64,000 nucleotides of DNA from Bacteroidota bacterium. Lineage in GTDB: Bacteria > Bacteroidota > Rhodothermia > Rhodothermales > JAHQVL01. The stretch lies in contig JBCCIM010000010.1 in the NCBI GenBank assembly GCA_039111535.1, forward strand, positions 1 to 64,000. The letters are read 5' to 3'. Both the position numbers and the translations under genes were made by a program. Positions 28,054 through 37,419 of the stretch are shown here, piece by piece (positions within the stretch are counted from its first letter, which is position 1; every line of letters begins with the position of its first letter). The notes beneath the pieces were generated by a model. It saw only the letters and a list, made by a program, of their open reading frames with translations. It was not told the origin of the DNA and searched no databases.

Positions 28054-28210
28054 GTATCAAAATCCTGGGCAGTTTTACGAAGGGTAGCACGCGACCGGGA
28101 TGAAGCAGTTCCCAGGGACGAATTTCTGTCCTTTTGCAGCGGAGGGGAGGTATGGCTGGGGCGTATTGGGGCGTGCTAATGCCGTAGCATCAGGCACAGG
28201 AATACTACGC

Positions 28211-29269
28211 TTATTTGTAAGGGGCAAACTGATAGAGGGCCAGTTTAGGCTCAGGCTCTATAAAGATAACGGCAAGTTCAACCGTGCTGTCAGCTTTAAC
28301 GCGTACGTCCAGGTCAACGGGGCGAAATTCCTTGCTAAACAGCGGCGTATCCTGTACGAGCCTTTTTGTCAGTTGGCCGTTTCTGTCAAATTGGTCTATA
28401 CGCAGCCAGCCGGGGCGGATGTTAAGCGCATAGAGGTGTTTGTCTGTTACAGCAGCCGAAGGCATGAGTAGGGGTGGTTCGTCAACGTCTCCCAGCATGA
28501 AAGCACGGCTGCGTGGCAGCATGGGGGAATCAAATCCGTTAAGGTTAAGGGTGTCAACCCGGCCGTCAGGCAGGACGATGTCTGCAATCGGACGGTAACC
28601 ACAAAGGCTGATCAGGGAATCGCCCCAGATGCGCAACATGCCGGCATGGCGCCACAACGGGCCTTCGAGCATGCTTTTTTCGACAACCCTGCCCTCCATG
28701 TCGAGTTTTGCAATGTAGCCGTCAAAGCCTTCGCCAATTACTTTGAAGTAGACGTTGTCCCCTGCTGCAGTGGCATACTGCAACCGTTGTTCGGATGGCG
28801 CATCGGGTGGCGTTGGAATTTGGAAAACTGAGCGATCTTCGTAGAAAAAATCGATTCTTTGGGCGTCAGGATTTAACACCAATAGCGTATCACCTTTAAC
28901 CCCGGCCAGGTAGGGGAAGGAAAAGAGGGTAGACTCGACCGTTTGGTTGAGGACGCCGGTTGGCAGGAATTCGTAGACTACATTTTGCTGGACATCGCTG
29001 ACATAAATTTGGTCATCATCGCCAAAAAGGACGGTGCGTGGGTATTGCAGCGGTTGATCTGCGTTGCCGGCAGTTTCCCATACCAGGCTCAATGTGTCGA
29101 CAGGTGTGCTTTCTGCGAGTCTGCGGGAAAGGGAATCTGCGGGAAATAGCGCCCGTGATTCACGGCGTTGACACGCTGTTGGAAAGCAGCCCGATACAAA
29201 AAGGAGCAGAATAAGCAGGAGTAACGGGCTATTATGAATTCTGCTGTAGAGAGGACGCAGCGGGGACAT
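28211..29269 (-). CDS. Lipoprotein with six-bladed beta-propeller (NHL/BF3164-like)
   Basis: A 352-residue protein with a lipoprotein signal (LLLLILLLFVSGC, lipidated Cys28). The body shows repeats of strand-turn-strand units such as YPRTVLFGDDDQIYVSDVQQNVVYEF, GDNVYFKVI, WGDSLISLCGY and TDKHLYALNI, as found in six-bladed propellers common in Bacteroidota. Such proteins bind ligands or partners at the envelope; no enzyme motif is seen. It stands as a single minus-strand gene between the ATPase and the DegQ-like protease. Confidence 0.75.
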   Translation of the reverse strand: MSPLRPLYSRIHNSPLLLLILLLFVSGCFPTACQRRESRALFPADSLSRRLAESTPVDTLSLVWETAGNADQPLQYPRTVLFGDDDQIYVSDVQQNVVYEFLPTGVLNQTVESTLFSFPYLAGVKGDTLLVLNPDAQRIDFFYEDRSVFQIPTPPDAPSEQRLQYATAAGDNVYFKVIGEGFDGYIAKLDMEGRVVEKSMLEGPLWRHAGMLRIWGDSLISLCGYRPIADIVLPDGRVDTLNLNGFDSPMLPRSRAFMLGDVDEPPLLMPSAAVTDKHLYALNIRPGWLRIDQFDRNGQLTKRLVQDTPLFSKEFRPVDLDVRVKADSTVELAVIFIEPEPKLALYQFAPYK

Positions 29270-29487
29270 ATCCTATGACCTGGGAGATATGATTAAGGGG
29301 TGATAAGAAGCTGTGCTGATAGAAATTCTCGCACGCGTAATTGTGGTCCTTTATGTCCTGGCACCGCAAACCCTGTCCGCAAACTTGGTTGCAGTGCCCT
29401 AAACGTCATCGTCCCTGACAAAGAGGACGACGGATTATTTGCCCTTAATATATGAAAATCCTGCGTTTAGGTTGCTGGAAGAAATGG

Positions 29488-30645
29488 TTAACCTTGCCGC
29501 CCAATTTCCATGCTCAGATTGACCATGCGGGCATCGCGCAGCACTTCGAGCTTAACGGTGTCGCCCGGGCGGAAGTCATAAAGCCGGCCAGCGAGGTCGA
29601 TCTGGTTGTCAATTTCTTCACCTTCAAAGGACAGAATGACATCATAGGGCCTGAAGCCAGCGCGTTCAGCTGGTGAGTCGGGGTCTACGTCGCGCACAAT
29701 AAAGCCGCGGGCCTGTGCAAGGCCTAGCGCACGCGCAATTCGGTCGTTGACATCTAGCCCACGAAGACCAGTATAGTACGACCTGTCAACTTCGCCGTTG
29801 GTGCGTAGCTCGTTGACAATGTCCCGTGCTTTGTGCGCAGGTACCGCAAAGCCCAACCCGATAGAGCCCGTGCTGCCTCTTGCTGTGTAGATAAAAGTAT
29901 TTACGCCAATAACTTCGCCCAATGCATTGATAAGCGGGCCGCCTGAGTTGCCCTGGTTGATGGCGGCATCCGTTTGAATCATGTCTCTGTAGACGCGGTT
30001 TTCCTGGGGTTGAAAGTCGCGACCCACGCCGCTAATAACGCCAACGGTTACTGTTGGCTCTGCGGCCTCAAAAAGGCCAAACGGATTTCCCAACGCGATG
30101 GCCCATTCACCAGGGATCGGATTGGTTGATTCTGAGAAGTTGAGGTGGGGTAGCGCCATGGACGTATCCACTTTTAACAACGCAAGGTCTGTCGCTTCAT
30201 CCCGGCCCACCAGTTCAGCTTCTAGCGTTGCCCCATCCATAAAAGCGACGGTGATTTGGGCGGCGTTGTGTGCTACGTGTTCATTGGTCACGATATAGCC
30301 GTCTGAGGAAATAACAAATCCAGATCCGACAGCCTGTACTTGCCGCTCGTAGACCCGTGATCGTCGCCGGCCAAAAAAGTATTCCATCCAGGGGTCACCG
30401 GCAAAGGGGTCGGTATACTGTACGCGCTCTACTCCTATTACGTTTACGCTTACCACAGCCGGACTCGCCTTCTCAACAGCATAGGTGATGGCATTTTGCC
30501 GGCTCAACATAACCTGTGTATTGGCTTCCGCAACGCTGGCAAAGTCTGTTGCAGCGGACTGCGGTTCATTGGGCTCCTGAGATTGAGCTTGCTGATTGCA
30601 AGACATCAGGCAGCATGTGGCAATAAACAGGGCGAGACGTACCAT
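29488..30645 (-). CDS. DegQ/HtrA-type periplasmic serine protease with one PDZ domain
   Basis: A 385-residue envelope protease. An N-terminal lipobox-like LMSC places Cys16 for possible lipid attachment. The trypsin-like domain has H123 (VTNEHVAHN), D153 (EATDLALLKVD) and S234 (NQGNSGGPLIN), and a loop YFFGRRRSRVYERQVQAVGSGFV. A single C-terminal PDZ domain (about 290-375; ARGFIVRDVDPDSPAERAGFRPYDVILS) follows, so the layout is like DegS rather than two-PDZ DegP. It degrades or senses misfolded envelope proteins. It is divergent from the H-NOX operon across 259 nt. Confidence 0.93.
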   Translation of the reverse strand: MVRLALFIATCCLMSCNQQAQSQEPNEPQSAATDFASVAEANTQVMLSRQNAITYAVEKASPAVVSVNVIGVERVQYTDPFAGDPWMEYFFGRRRSRVYERQVQAVGSGFVISSDGYIVTNEHVAHNAAQITVAFMDGATLEAELVGRDEATDLALLKVDTSMALPHLNFSESTNPIPGEWAIALGNPFGLFEAAEPTVTVGVISGVGRDFQPQENRVYRDMIQTDAAINQGNSGGPLINALGEVIGVNTFIYTARGSTGSIGLGFAVPAHKARDIVNELRTNGEVDRSYYTGLRGLDVNDRIARALGLAQARGFIVRDVDPDSPAERAGFRPYDVILSFEGEEIDNQIDLAGRLYDFRPGDTVKLEVLRDARMVNLSMEIGRQG

Positions 30646-30904
30646 AAACCAGGCTAATGCTAAATTGGATGATTTGATGATACCTACGTGAGGAATACGC
30701 GCTAGTTTCTTTTTTACGTGTGATTAGCAATTCTTCGCGCTGGCCTGACCATTGTTGCTGTGTCCCGTTTTTTTGATCAGAATCCCTGTCACATCTCTTT
30801 AAGCTAACAGATCGAAAAGCCGATACCAGATGGAGGACTTCTGCTGTCTTTTGGCAGCACCTGGATATGGAGTTCACATTTTCAGAGATAGCAAAGGCGT
30901 ACTG

Positions 30905-31291
30905 ATGGCTAAAATTCTCATTGTTGAGGACGAAGACGAACTGCGAAACGCAATTCGTCGCACGCTGGAAATAAACGGCTACGAAGTTACAACAGCTGAG
31001 GAAGGCCGCAAAGCCCTGCTGCTAATTGAAGAAGACCGTCCAGACCTTGTATTAACCGATATTTTCATGCCTGGCATGGAAGGCCTTGAAACAATTCAAC
31101 GGCTGGCAGGGGCACACCCAGGTTTGCCTATTGTGGTTATGACAGGCTCGCTTGATCGTCTTTTCCTTGATCTCGGGCTCAAATTTGGTGCAGTTCATGG
31201 CCTCAACAAGCCATTCAGTACCGATGAATTGCTTATTGCGATAAGTGAATCACTGGAATCTAGCGCAGACACATCCGCGCACTCAGCCTGA
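30905..31291 (+). CDS. Single-domain response regulator, first gene of the H-NOX operon
   Basis: A 128-residue receiver with nothing attached. Acidic pocket E8-D9-E10, phospho-acceptor D52 (LVLTDIFMPGMEG), Thr in VMTGS and Lys in LNKPF are all present. The ATG at 30905 gives the standard start MAKILIVEDE; an upstream start at 30830 would add 25 residues unlike any receiver. It lies 31 nt before the H-NOX gene and probably takes phosphate from the kinase of this operon, acting as a phosphate sink or through protein contact. Confidence 0.9.
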   Translation: MAKILIVEDEDELRNAIRRTLEINGYEVTTAEEGRKALLLIEEDRPDLVLTDIFMPGMEGLETIQRLAGAHPGLPIVVMTGSLDRLFLDLGLKFGAVHGLNKPFSTDELLIAISESLESSADTSAHSA

Positions 31292-31322
31292 AGAAATTTC
31301 AATAACCAAATAAGCTGGCATC

Positions 31323-31868
31323 ATGAAAGGAGTTGTTTTTACAGAGTTTTTAGAGATGGTGGAGGATACGTTCTCCCCGGAAGTCGCTGATGAAATGATT
31401 GTTTCTTCCAAGCTGGAGTCACAAGGATTTTATACGGCCGTTGGCACATACGATCACCGCGAAATGGTAGAGATGGTCACCCAGTTGAGTAGCATGACCG
31501 GTGTACCAATTGGTGATCTGCTTGAAAAGTATGGCGTCTACCTCTTTCAAAAGTTGATCGAAAGCTATCCTGGCTTTCTTGACGGCATTGACGGCGCTTT
31601 TGATTTTCTGAAAACAATCGACAACCACATTCACGTGGAAGTTCAGAAGCTGTACCCACAGGCTGAACTGCCAAAGTTTGATTACGAAGTGGTTGATGAT
31701 CGTACGCTAATCATGAAGTATGCCTCGCCGCGTGGTTTTGCCGCCTTTGCTTATGGTATGATGACCGGTTGTATTGCCTATTTCAAAGAAGACATCCATG
31801 TAGCGCAGAAAGATCTTTCTGACGGCACAGGTAAAGTCGCTGAATTTACCCTTACAAAGCAAGGCTAA
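31323..31868 (+). CDS. H-NOX haem-nitric oxide sensor protein
   Basis: A 181-residue stand-alone H-NOX protein. It begins MKGVVFTEFLEMVED, as the family does. The haem-ligand His is H104 in NHIHVEVQKLYPQAELP, and the haem-propionate motif Y-x-S-x-R is Y133-A-S135-P-R137. Five residues after that Arg, where the O2-binding Tyr140 sits in the Thermoanaerobacter protein, is Phe142, which points to an NO (and CO) sensor that excludes O2. The soluble histidine kinase starts two bases after its stop, so NO binding is expected to control kinase activity, as in Shewanella and Vibrio H-NOX/HnoK pairs. Confidence 0.95.
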   Translation: MKGVVFTEFLEMVEDTFSPEVADEMIVSSKLESQGFYTAVGTYDHREMVEMVTQLSSMTGVPIGDLLEKYGVYLFQKLIESYPGFLDGIDGAFDFLKTIDNHIHVEVQKLYPQAELPKFDYEVVDDRTLIMKYASPRGFAAFAYGMMTGCIAYFKEDIHVAQKDLSDGTGKVAEFTLTKQG

Positions 31869-31870
31869 AC

Positions 31871-33526
31871 ATGAGCAATGTTGAGATGATGCAAAGGCGC
31901 CTGGAGCGGGAGCGGCAGGCGCGCAAAGCTGCAGAAAAGCTGCTTGAAGAGAAGAGCCGCGAGATTTTCGAGATCAATCGTAAACTCTCGCAGGTAGCCT
32001 TGTTTGCAGATCTCAGCCCGAATCCTGTCTTGCGGTTTGACACGGAGGGGGCCTTGCTGCTTGCCAACGAGCGGGCAAAAAATGTATTGGGAGAACAGGT
32101 GTTTATGGGTAACACGCTGAGTAGCATGTTGCCCCAGTTTGCTGATCTCAATATCAAACAAATTGTAGAGGGTAGCGAAATATTTCAAGCTACCACTCAG
32201 ATGGAGGCCAGTCATTACCAGTTTACATTCAAAGGGATAGCGCCACACGGTTTTGTCAATGTGTATGCCAGTGATGTTACCCAACAGGAACTGGCGAAAA
32301 AAATGATTGAAGCTTCGCACCGGGAAACGGAGCAAATGCTTGCGTCGATATCTTCGATTCTTGTTGGAGTGGATAAAGATCGGAAAATTACCCGCTGGAA
32401 TGAGATGGCCAGCAATACCCTTGGGCTTACAGGTGAAGCGGTGCTCGGCCGTGATCTCAACGCTTGCGAAATACCCTGGTCTCTGGGGTCGCTGGAAGGG
32501 TACATGGCTGAAAGCAAATACGTTGACCATGCGATGGTCCCTGAGATTCCTTTTACAGCAGCAAACGGGAAAGAAGGTTTTTTAAGCGTGGTTGTTAACG
32601 TTGTATACGATGCCAACAACAGTTTTAACGGCTACCTGATTCTTGCGATCGATATTACAGACCGGAAGGTATTGGAAGGGCAGTTGATGCAGGCACAGAA
32701 GCTCGAGTCTCTTGGGCAACTTGCCGCCGGCATTGCGCATGAAATAAACACGCCAATTCAATTTATTGGCGACAATACACGCTTCCTCGGGGTAGCTTTT
32801 GAGCGCCTGAATACGGTCATCGAAAAAGGTCAGCAGTTGCTGAATGAAGTCCAGGGCGGAACGGGCATGATGGTCCAGGCGATCAGTGAAATGGAAGAGG
32901 CCGTGAAAAAGGGGAAGCTCAAATACATGGCTGCAGAAATTCCGTTTGCCATAGAGGAGACCCTCGGCGGTGTGGATCAGGTTGCATCTATTGTTCGCTC
33001 GATGAAGCAATTCTCTCATCCGGGGTCAAAGCAGAAAGTGCTCTCCAACATAAACGAGGCCATCCTGAGTACCATTAATGTGGCCCGTAATGAGTGGAAA
33101 TATATCGCTGAGCTAACGACAAATCTCGCCGAAGATCTTCCTGAAGTCCCCTGTTTTCAGAGCGAGCTCAACCAGGTTGTGTTGAACATGATCGTGAATG
33201 CAGCGCATGCAATTGAGGACAAAAACAAGGAGACCAAAGCCCATGGCCAGATTACGATTACAACAAGGTATACCGAAACGGATGCTGAAATTTTAATCTC
33301 GGATACAGGCGCCGGCATACCGGATCACGTGGTCTCCAAAATTTTTGACCCGTTCTACACAACCAAAGAAGTGGGCAAAGGCTCGGGCCAGGGGCTGGCA
33401 GTGGCTTATAACGTCATTTATGAAAAGCATGGTGGTGCGATTGACGTCGATACAACGCCGGGTGAAGGTACCACGTTCACCATTCGTATTCCGCTGAATG
33501 AAGAGACTGAGGAGGTAGCTGTATGA
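31871..33526 (+). CDS. Soluble PAS histidine kinase, partner of H-NOX
   Basis: A 551-residue cytoplasmic kinase without membrane helices. A coiled coil (residues 5-40) leads into two PAS domains (about 42-140 and 155-268; the second ends LAIDITDRK). The phospho-acceptor is H290 in GIAHEINTPIQFIGDN, a HisKA form typical of HK4-type kinases. HATPase_c shows NMIVNAAHAIED, ISDTGAGIPD, and GKGSGQGLAVAYNVI. Location between H-NOX and two receiver-output genes indicates it is the H-NOX-controlled kinase (HnoK-like) that phosphorylates up to three receivers in the operon. Its end overlaps the next gene by four bases (ATGA). Confidence 0.92.
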   Translation: MSNVEMMQRRLERERQARKAAEKLLEEKSREIFEINRKLSQVALFADLSPNPVLRFDTEGALLLANERAKNVLGEQVFMGNTLSSMLPQFADLNIKQIVEGSEIFQATTQMEASHYQFTFKGIAPHGFVNVYASDVTQQELAKKMIEASHRETEQMLASISSILVGVDKDRKITRWNEMASNTLGLTGEAVLGRDLNACEIPWSLGSLEGYMAESKYVDHAMVPEIPFTAANGKEGFLSVVVNVVYDANNSFNGYLILAIDITDRKVLEGQLMQAQKLESLGQLAAGIAHEINTPIQFIGDNTRFLGVAFERLNTVIEKGQQLLNEVQGGTGMMVQAISEMEEAVKKGKLKYMAAEIPFAIEETLGGVDQVASIVRSMKQFSHPGSKQKVLSNINEAILSTINVARNEWKYIAELTTNLAEDLPEVPCFQSELNQVVLNMIVNAAHAIEDKNKETKAHGQITITTRYTETDAEILISDTGAGIPDHVVSKIFDPFYTTKEVGKGSGQGLAVAYNVIYEKHGGAIDVDTTPGEGTTFTIRIPLNEETEEVAV

Positions 33527-34740
33527 AATGTCACATCCTCTTTGTAGACGACCAACCAGAAGTCTTGCGCGGGACGCGCCGGATGCTGTTCAATGTCGAT
33601 AGCGAATGGGATATAGATTTTGCCACCGATGCCGAGGAGGCGCTCGAGAAAATCAGGGCAGAGCCGTACGACATGATTGTGTCGGATATCAAGATGCCTG
33701 GTATGGATGGCACAGAACTTCTACAGCATGTCGCAGATGAGTTTCCGAACATGATCAGGATGGTGCTGTCTGGTTATCCGGATAGCGATCTGGTGATGAA
33801 AGCGGCTGAAAATGCACATCAATTTTTATCCAAGCCAACAAAGCAAGGAGAGTTGGTGGAGGTGTTGAGTCGATCGCTTTCATTACGGGAGCTGTTGCAA
33901 GACAAGCGCTTGTCAAAAATTGTAGCCGGCCTGGATTCCATTCCAAGCTTGCCCAATGTGTACATGGAATTGATGGACATCCTGAATTCACCGGACGGCT
34001 CTATGCAGGCCATTGGCAAGGTGATTTCGAAAGATATCGCGATGTCCGCCAAAATCATGCAAATGGTCAATTCTGCATTTTTTGGTCTTCCTGTTGAGGT
34101 TAAGAACCCGGTACACGCAACCAATCTCTTGGGCATTGAAGTGATCAAAGCGCTTGTGATGACGGTGCACGTATTCAAGAGCTTCAATAGCAACGGATCC
34201 AAGCGGTTTTCGCTAGAGAAATTTACCAACCACTGCCTGGCTGTAGGCGCGCTGGCAAAAACAGTTGCCAAGTTTGAAGGGCAGCCTCAGGACATTGTAG
34301 ACGACGCGTTTATTTCAGGGATGATGCACGATGTGGGCAAGTTGATTGTTGTAGCGAACTTCCCGGAGTATTACGACCAGAGCACAATTTATGCAGAGTC
34401 GCATGGGTTGACCTATGCACTTGGCGAGGAGGCCGTTTACAATACCACCCATGCAGAAATTGGCGCCTATTTGCTTGGCTTGTGGGGCTTCCGGGATAAC
34501 ATTGTAGAGGCGGTGGCTTTCCATCACCGTCCGGAAGACTGCAAGGGGACAACGTTCTCTCCACTCACTGCAGTACACATTGCGGACGCGCTGGAAAACG
34601 AATATGGCGATCCTAATTGCAGGGCATTGCCAATCATCCACATGGACTACCTCAATAACCTAGGATTAACAGAAAAGTTGGGAGACTGGCGGCAAGTTTG
34701 TCTCGAAACGCAACATTCCTTGATGCAAAATGATGAATAA
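33523..34740 (+). CDS. Response regulator with HDOD output domain
   Basis: A 405-residue protein: receiver (1-125) with D9/D10, phospho-acceptor D55 (MIVSDIKMPGMDG) and K in LSKPT, then an HDOD domain (about 132-330): IPSLPNVYMELMDIL, VISKDIAMSAKIMQMVNSAFFGLP, GMMHDVGKLIV, and later EAVAFHHRPEDCK. HDOD proteins are non-catalytic or weakly understood HD-related outputs in signalling. The start overlaps the kinase stop by four bases, so translation is coupled. It is likely a direct phosphate receiver in the NO pathway. Confidence 0.92.
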   Translation: MKCHILFVDDQPEVLRGTRRMLFNVDSEWDIDFATDAEEALEKIRAEPYDMIVSDIKMPGMDGTELLQHVADEFPNMIRMVLSGYPDSDLVMKAAENAHQFLSKPTKQGELVEVLSRSLSLRELLQDKRLSKIVAGLDSIPSLPNVYMELMDILNSPDGSMQAIGKVISKDIAMSAKIMQMVNSAFFGLPVEVKNPVHATNLLGIEVIKALVMTVHVFKSFNSNGSKRFSLEKFTNHCLAVGALAKTVAKFEGQPQDIVDDAFISGMMHDVGKLIVVANFPEYYDQSTIYAESHGLTYALGEEAVYNTTHAEIGAYLLGLWGFRDNIVEAVAFHHRPEDCKGTTFSPLTAVHIADALENEYGDPNCRALPIIHMDYLNNLGLTEKLGDWRQVCLETQHSLMQNDE

Positions 34741-35875
34741 AATACTTTTTGTCGACGACGAGCCGGCCATCCTGCGGAGCTATCAGCGTTATATCGGTCT
34801 TGATTATGAAGTAGATACCGCGTTGGGTGGCGAGAAAGGCCTGGAAATGCTCGAAGCAAACGGCCCGTATGGGGTTGTTGTATCTGATATGCGCATGCCT
34901 GGTATGAACGGGGCAGAGTTTCTTTCTGTTGTCAGACAGAACTTCCCGGAAAGCGTTCGGATGCTGCTCACAGGTCAGGCTGACATGTCAGATACCATTG
35001 ATGCAGTAAACAACGGCCGTATCTATCGCTTCCTAACCAAACCGTGCCCGCCTGAAACCCTCGGGCAGGCGCTGGATGAAGGCCTGGAAATCTACCGCCT
35101 CAGGAGTGCTGAGAAGCAGCTTCTCGAGCAGACATTGAAAGGGACCATCAAGTTGCTTGGTGACATCCTCTCAATCGTTAGTCCCGAATTGTTCAGTCGT
35201 TCTGCCCGGGTTAGGGATCTCTCCAAGCAACTCGCCGATCAGCTTGAGCTGGACAACGTCTGGAAAGTAGAAGTTGCTGCAATGTTAGCGCAGATTGGGT
35301 GTATTACCATTCCAAAAGATGTGCTTACAAAACGGTTTTCGGGGCAACAGCTGGATGACACCGAAAGCTTTACGTTCTTCAAACACTTGAAGGCCGGCAA
35401 AGAGTTGCTGGGTAACATCCCGCGCCTCGAAGAAATTGCCGAAGCCGTTGCGTACCAGGAAAAACACTTCAATGGCGGCGGACATCCACGTGATGATGTT
35501 TATGGAAATAGCATTCCAATCATTTCACGTATCCTCAAAGTTGCCAACGATTACGAACTCGAAAAGTCACTGGACAAGTCGCATACAGCGGCGCTTGGTC
35601 AGTTGCTGGCCGTCTCTGATCACTATGATCCGGATGTTCTTGAAGCGCTTAAAAAAGTGTTCAGTGGCGTTGAAGCAGAATATGTGGTGAAGGAAATTCG
35701 GGCCAAGCACGTAGTTACAGGCATGCTGTTGGCTGAAGGTGTACGCACAAAAAGTGACTTACTGCTGGTTTCCGAAAAACAGGAAATTTCAGACGCCATG
35801 ATGATGTGTATCCACAACTTCGCGGAAAACAGAAATATCATCGAGCCGGTACGCATTCTGATAAAAGCTACCTGA
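34730..35875 (+). CDS. Response regulator with degenerate HD-GYP domain
   Basis: A 381-residue RpfG-like protein. The receiver has D53 (VVVSDMRMPGMNG) and K in LTKPC. The second half keeps the HD-GYP frame (LLGDILSIVSPELFSRSARVRDLSKQLA; IPKDVLTK; GNSIPIISRILKVANDYE) but lacks catalytic residues: LLHDIG is replaced by MLAQIG (A187-Q188), the HHE site by AYQEKHF, and GYP by G251-H252-P253. It should not cleave cyclic-di-GMP. In Shewanella an inactive HD-GYP protein (HnoD) tunes the EAL enzyme of the H-NOX network; this may be an analogue, although no EAL gene is here. It overlaps the HDOD gene by 11 bases. Confidence 0.88.
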   Translation: MMNKILFVDDEPAILRSYQRYIGLDYEVDTALGGEKGLEMLEANGPYGVVVSDMRMPGMNGAEFLSVVRQNFPESVRMLLTGQADMSDTIDAVNNGRIYRFLTKPCPPETLGQALDEGLEIYRLRSAEKQLLEQTLKGTIKLLGDILSIVSPELFSRSARVRDLSKQLADQLELDNVWKVEVAAMLAQIGCITIPKDVLTKRFSGQQLDDTESFTFFKHLKAGKELLGNIPRLEEIAEAVAYQEKHFNGGGHPRDDVYGNSIPIISRILKVANDYELEKSLDKSHTAALGQLLAVSDHYDPDVLEALKKVFSGVEAEYVVKEIRAKHVVTGMLLAEGVRTKSDLLLVSEKQEISDAMMMCIHNFAENRNIIEPVRILIKAT

Positions 35876-35962
35876 GTCGACAAATAGTTTGACGGGAAGG
35901 TTGGGTGCCTGGCAGGGCGGTGTTATTTTGTACCGCTTCTAAAAATCCAGCCCTGTTCTGTC

Positions 35963-37186
35963 ATGCGAATCAATGCAACCCGACTTCAGCAAAAACTGGC
36001 AGACCTGGCCACAATCGGACAAATTCCGGGTGGCGGGGTCTGCCGGCTTGCGTTTACAGCAGAAGACCTTGCCGGCCGTACCTTTGTCGCTGAGCAGATG
36101 GCGCTGTTGGGGCTCGATGTGCAAATCGATGCCGTGGGCAACTTGTTGGGTATCCGCAAGGGCCAACAAGATGGGCCACTCATACTCACTGGCTCCCATA
36201 CCGACACCGTGAAAACCGGGGGGCGATTCGACGGCAGCTTGGGCGTGCTTGCTGGCCTGGAAGTTATTGCGTCCTTAAACGATGCGGGCCTGCAAACCGC
36301 GTTGCCGATTGGGGTGATTTCCTTTGTAAATGAAGAAGGCGCCCGGTTTATGCCGGATATGATGGGCAGTCTCTACCAGGTTGACGCGTTGTCTCTCGAT
36401 ACAATTCGCTTGATTGAAGGGATAGACGGCACAACGATTGGCGAAAATCTGGACAGTTTGCAATATGCAGGTACAGCGGATTTTCGAGACCTGGAAATCG
36501 GTCACTTTGTCGAACTGCATATCGAGCAGGGGCCCTGGCTCGAACGTGAGGGGGTTACCATTGGCGCTGTTGAGCGCGTCCAGGGAATTCGCTGGCTCGA
36601 ATACAAGTTCACGGGTGTAGCAAATCATGCCGGCGCAACACCCATGTCGATGCGGCACGATGCGGGGTATGCTGTCGCAGCGCTTGCCCACGCCGTACGC
36701 GAAATTGCAACGGACATGGGTTCCGGTCAGCGGGCTACAACAGGGGCCATCCAGCTATTTCCAAATCTCATCAATGTTATAGCAGCAACAGGCGAAGTAA
36801 CCGTTGATCTGCGAAATCCCGATCCAGCGCAGCTAGCGATCGCTGCGCGCAAAGTAGAAGCAGCAGCAGGTCAGATCGCTGAGGCAGAGGGACTGTCCTA
36901 CACTGTGCGCTCACTTGCTGAAGTGGCGCCGGTCACGTTCAACGCAGAAACAGTGGAGGCCGTCGAAACAGCAGCAGCAGCGCTTGGCTATTCGTGCAGG
37001 CGCATGATCAGCGGTGCCGCACATGACGCACAAATACTGGCGCGCCGCTATCCGGCGGCTATGATTTTTGTGCCTAGCCGCGATGGTGTCAGCCACAATG
37101 TTCGCGAATACACGCGCCCTGAAGATGTTGAGGCGGGTGCAGATGTATTATTGCATACCGTGCTACAGCTTGCAGGGGGGCGTTAA
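35963..37186 (+). CDS. M20-family N-carbamoyl amino acid / allantoate amidohydrolase
   Basis: A 407-residue cytoplasmic metal-dependent amidase of the hydantoinase/carbamoylase branch. Metal-site motifs: GSHTDTV (H79), GRFDGSLGVLAG (D90), FVNEEGARF (E124/E125), ELHIEQGP (His near 185), and near the end SHNVREYT. The substrate could be N-carbamoyl-amino acids, allantoate or ureidoglycine; there is no hydantoinase, allantoinase or uricase gene nearby to decide. Its last four bases overlap the stop codon of the convergent small gene. Confidence 0.9.
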   Translation: MRINATRLQQKLADLATIGQIPGGGVCRLAFTAEDLAGRTFVAEQMALLGLDVQIDAVGNLLGIRKGQQDGPLILTGSHTDTVKTGGRFDGSLGVLAGLEVIASLNDAGLQTALPIGVISFVNEEGARFMPDMMGSLYQVDALSLDTIRLIEGIDGTTIGENLDSLQYAGTADFRDLEIGHFVELHIEQGPWLEREGVTIGAVERVQGIRWLEYKFTGVANHAGATPMSMRHDAGYAVAALAHAVREIATDMGSGQRATTGAIQLFPNLINVIAATGEVTVDLRNPDPAQLAIAARKVEAAAGQIAEAEGLSYTVRSLAEVAPVTFNAETVEAVETAAAALGYSCRRMISGAAHDAQILARRYPAAMIFVPSRDGVSHNVREYTRPEDVEAGADVLLHTVLQLAGGR

Positions 37187-37419
37187 AACGAGGTGCGCCG
37201 GATGGCGCCTTGCTGGATTTTTAATAAACCGTTGACGCGCTTTAATTCGGTCTCTGCTTTGGTTTTTTCGCGTTTCAGCCGGGTGATTTCTGCTTCCATC
37301 CAGTCGATATGATGAAGCAGTTTTTCAACGTCGTGACTGGGCATGAGGCGGTATATGTCGAGAATGTCTTTTTCAAGACGGATCGGTACGGAACCGAGGG
37401 TGTTTTCCGTTCCTGTCAT
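37183..37419 (-). CDS. Small coiled-coil protein of unknown function
   Basis: A 78-residue protein without signal peptide. Residues about 30-65 form a charged coiled coil (HHIDWMEAEITRLKREKTKA, then ETELKRVNGLL). It is not recognised as a named family. The stop overlaps the end of the M20 amidase gene by four bases. The regular heptad pattern and clean start support it being real. Confidence 0.6.
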   Translation of the reverse strand: MTGTENTLGSVPIRLEKDILDIYRLMPSHDVEKLLHHIDWMEAEITRLKREKTKAETELKRVNGLLKIQQGAIRRTSF

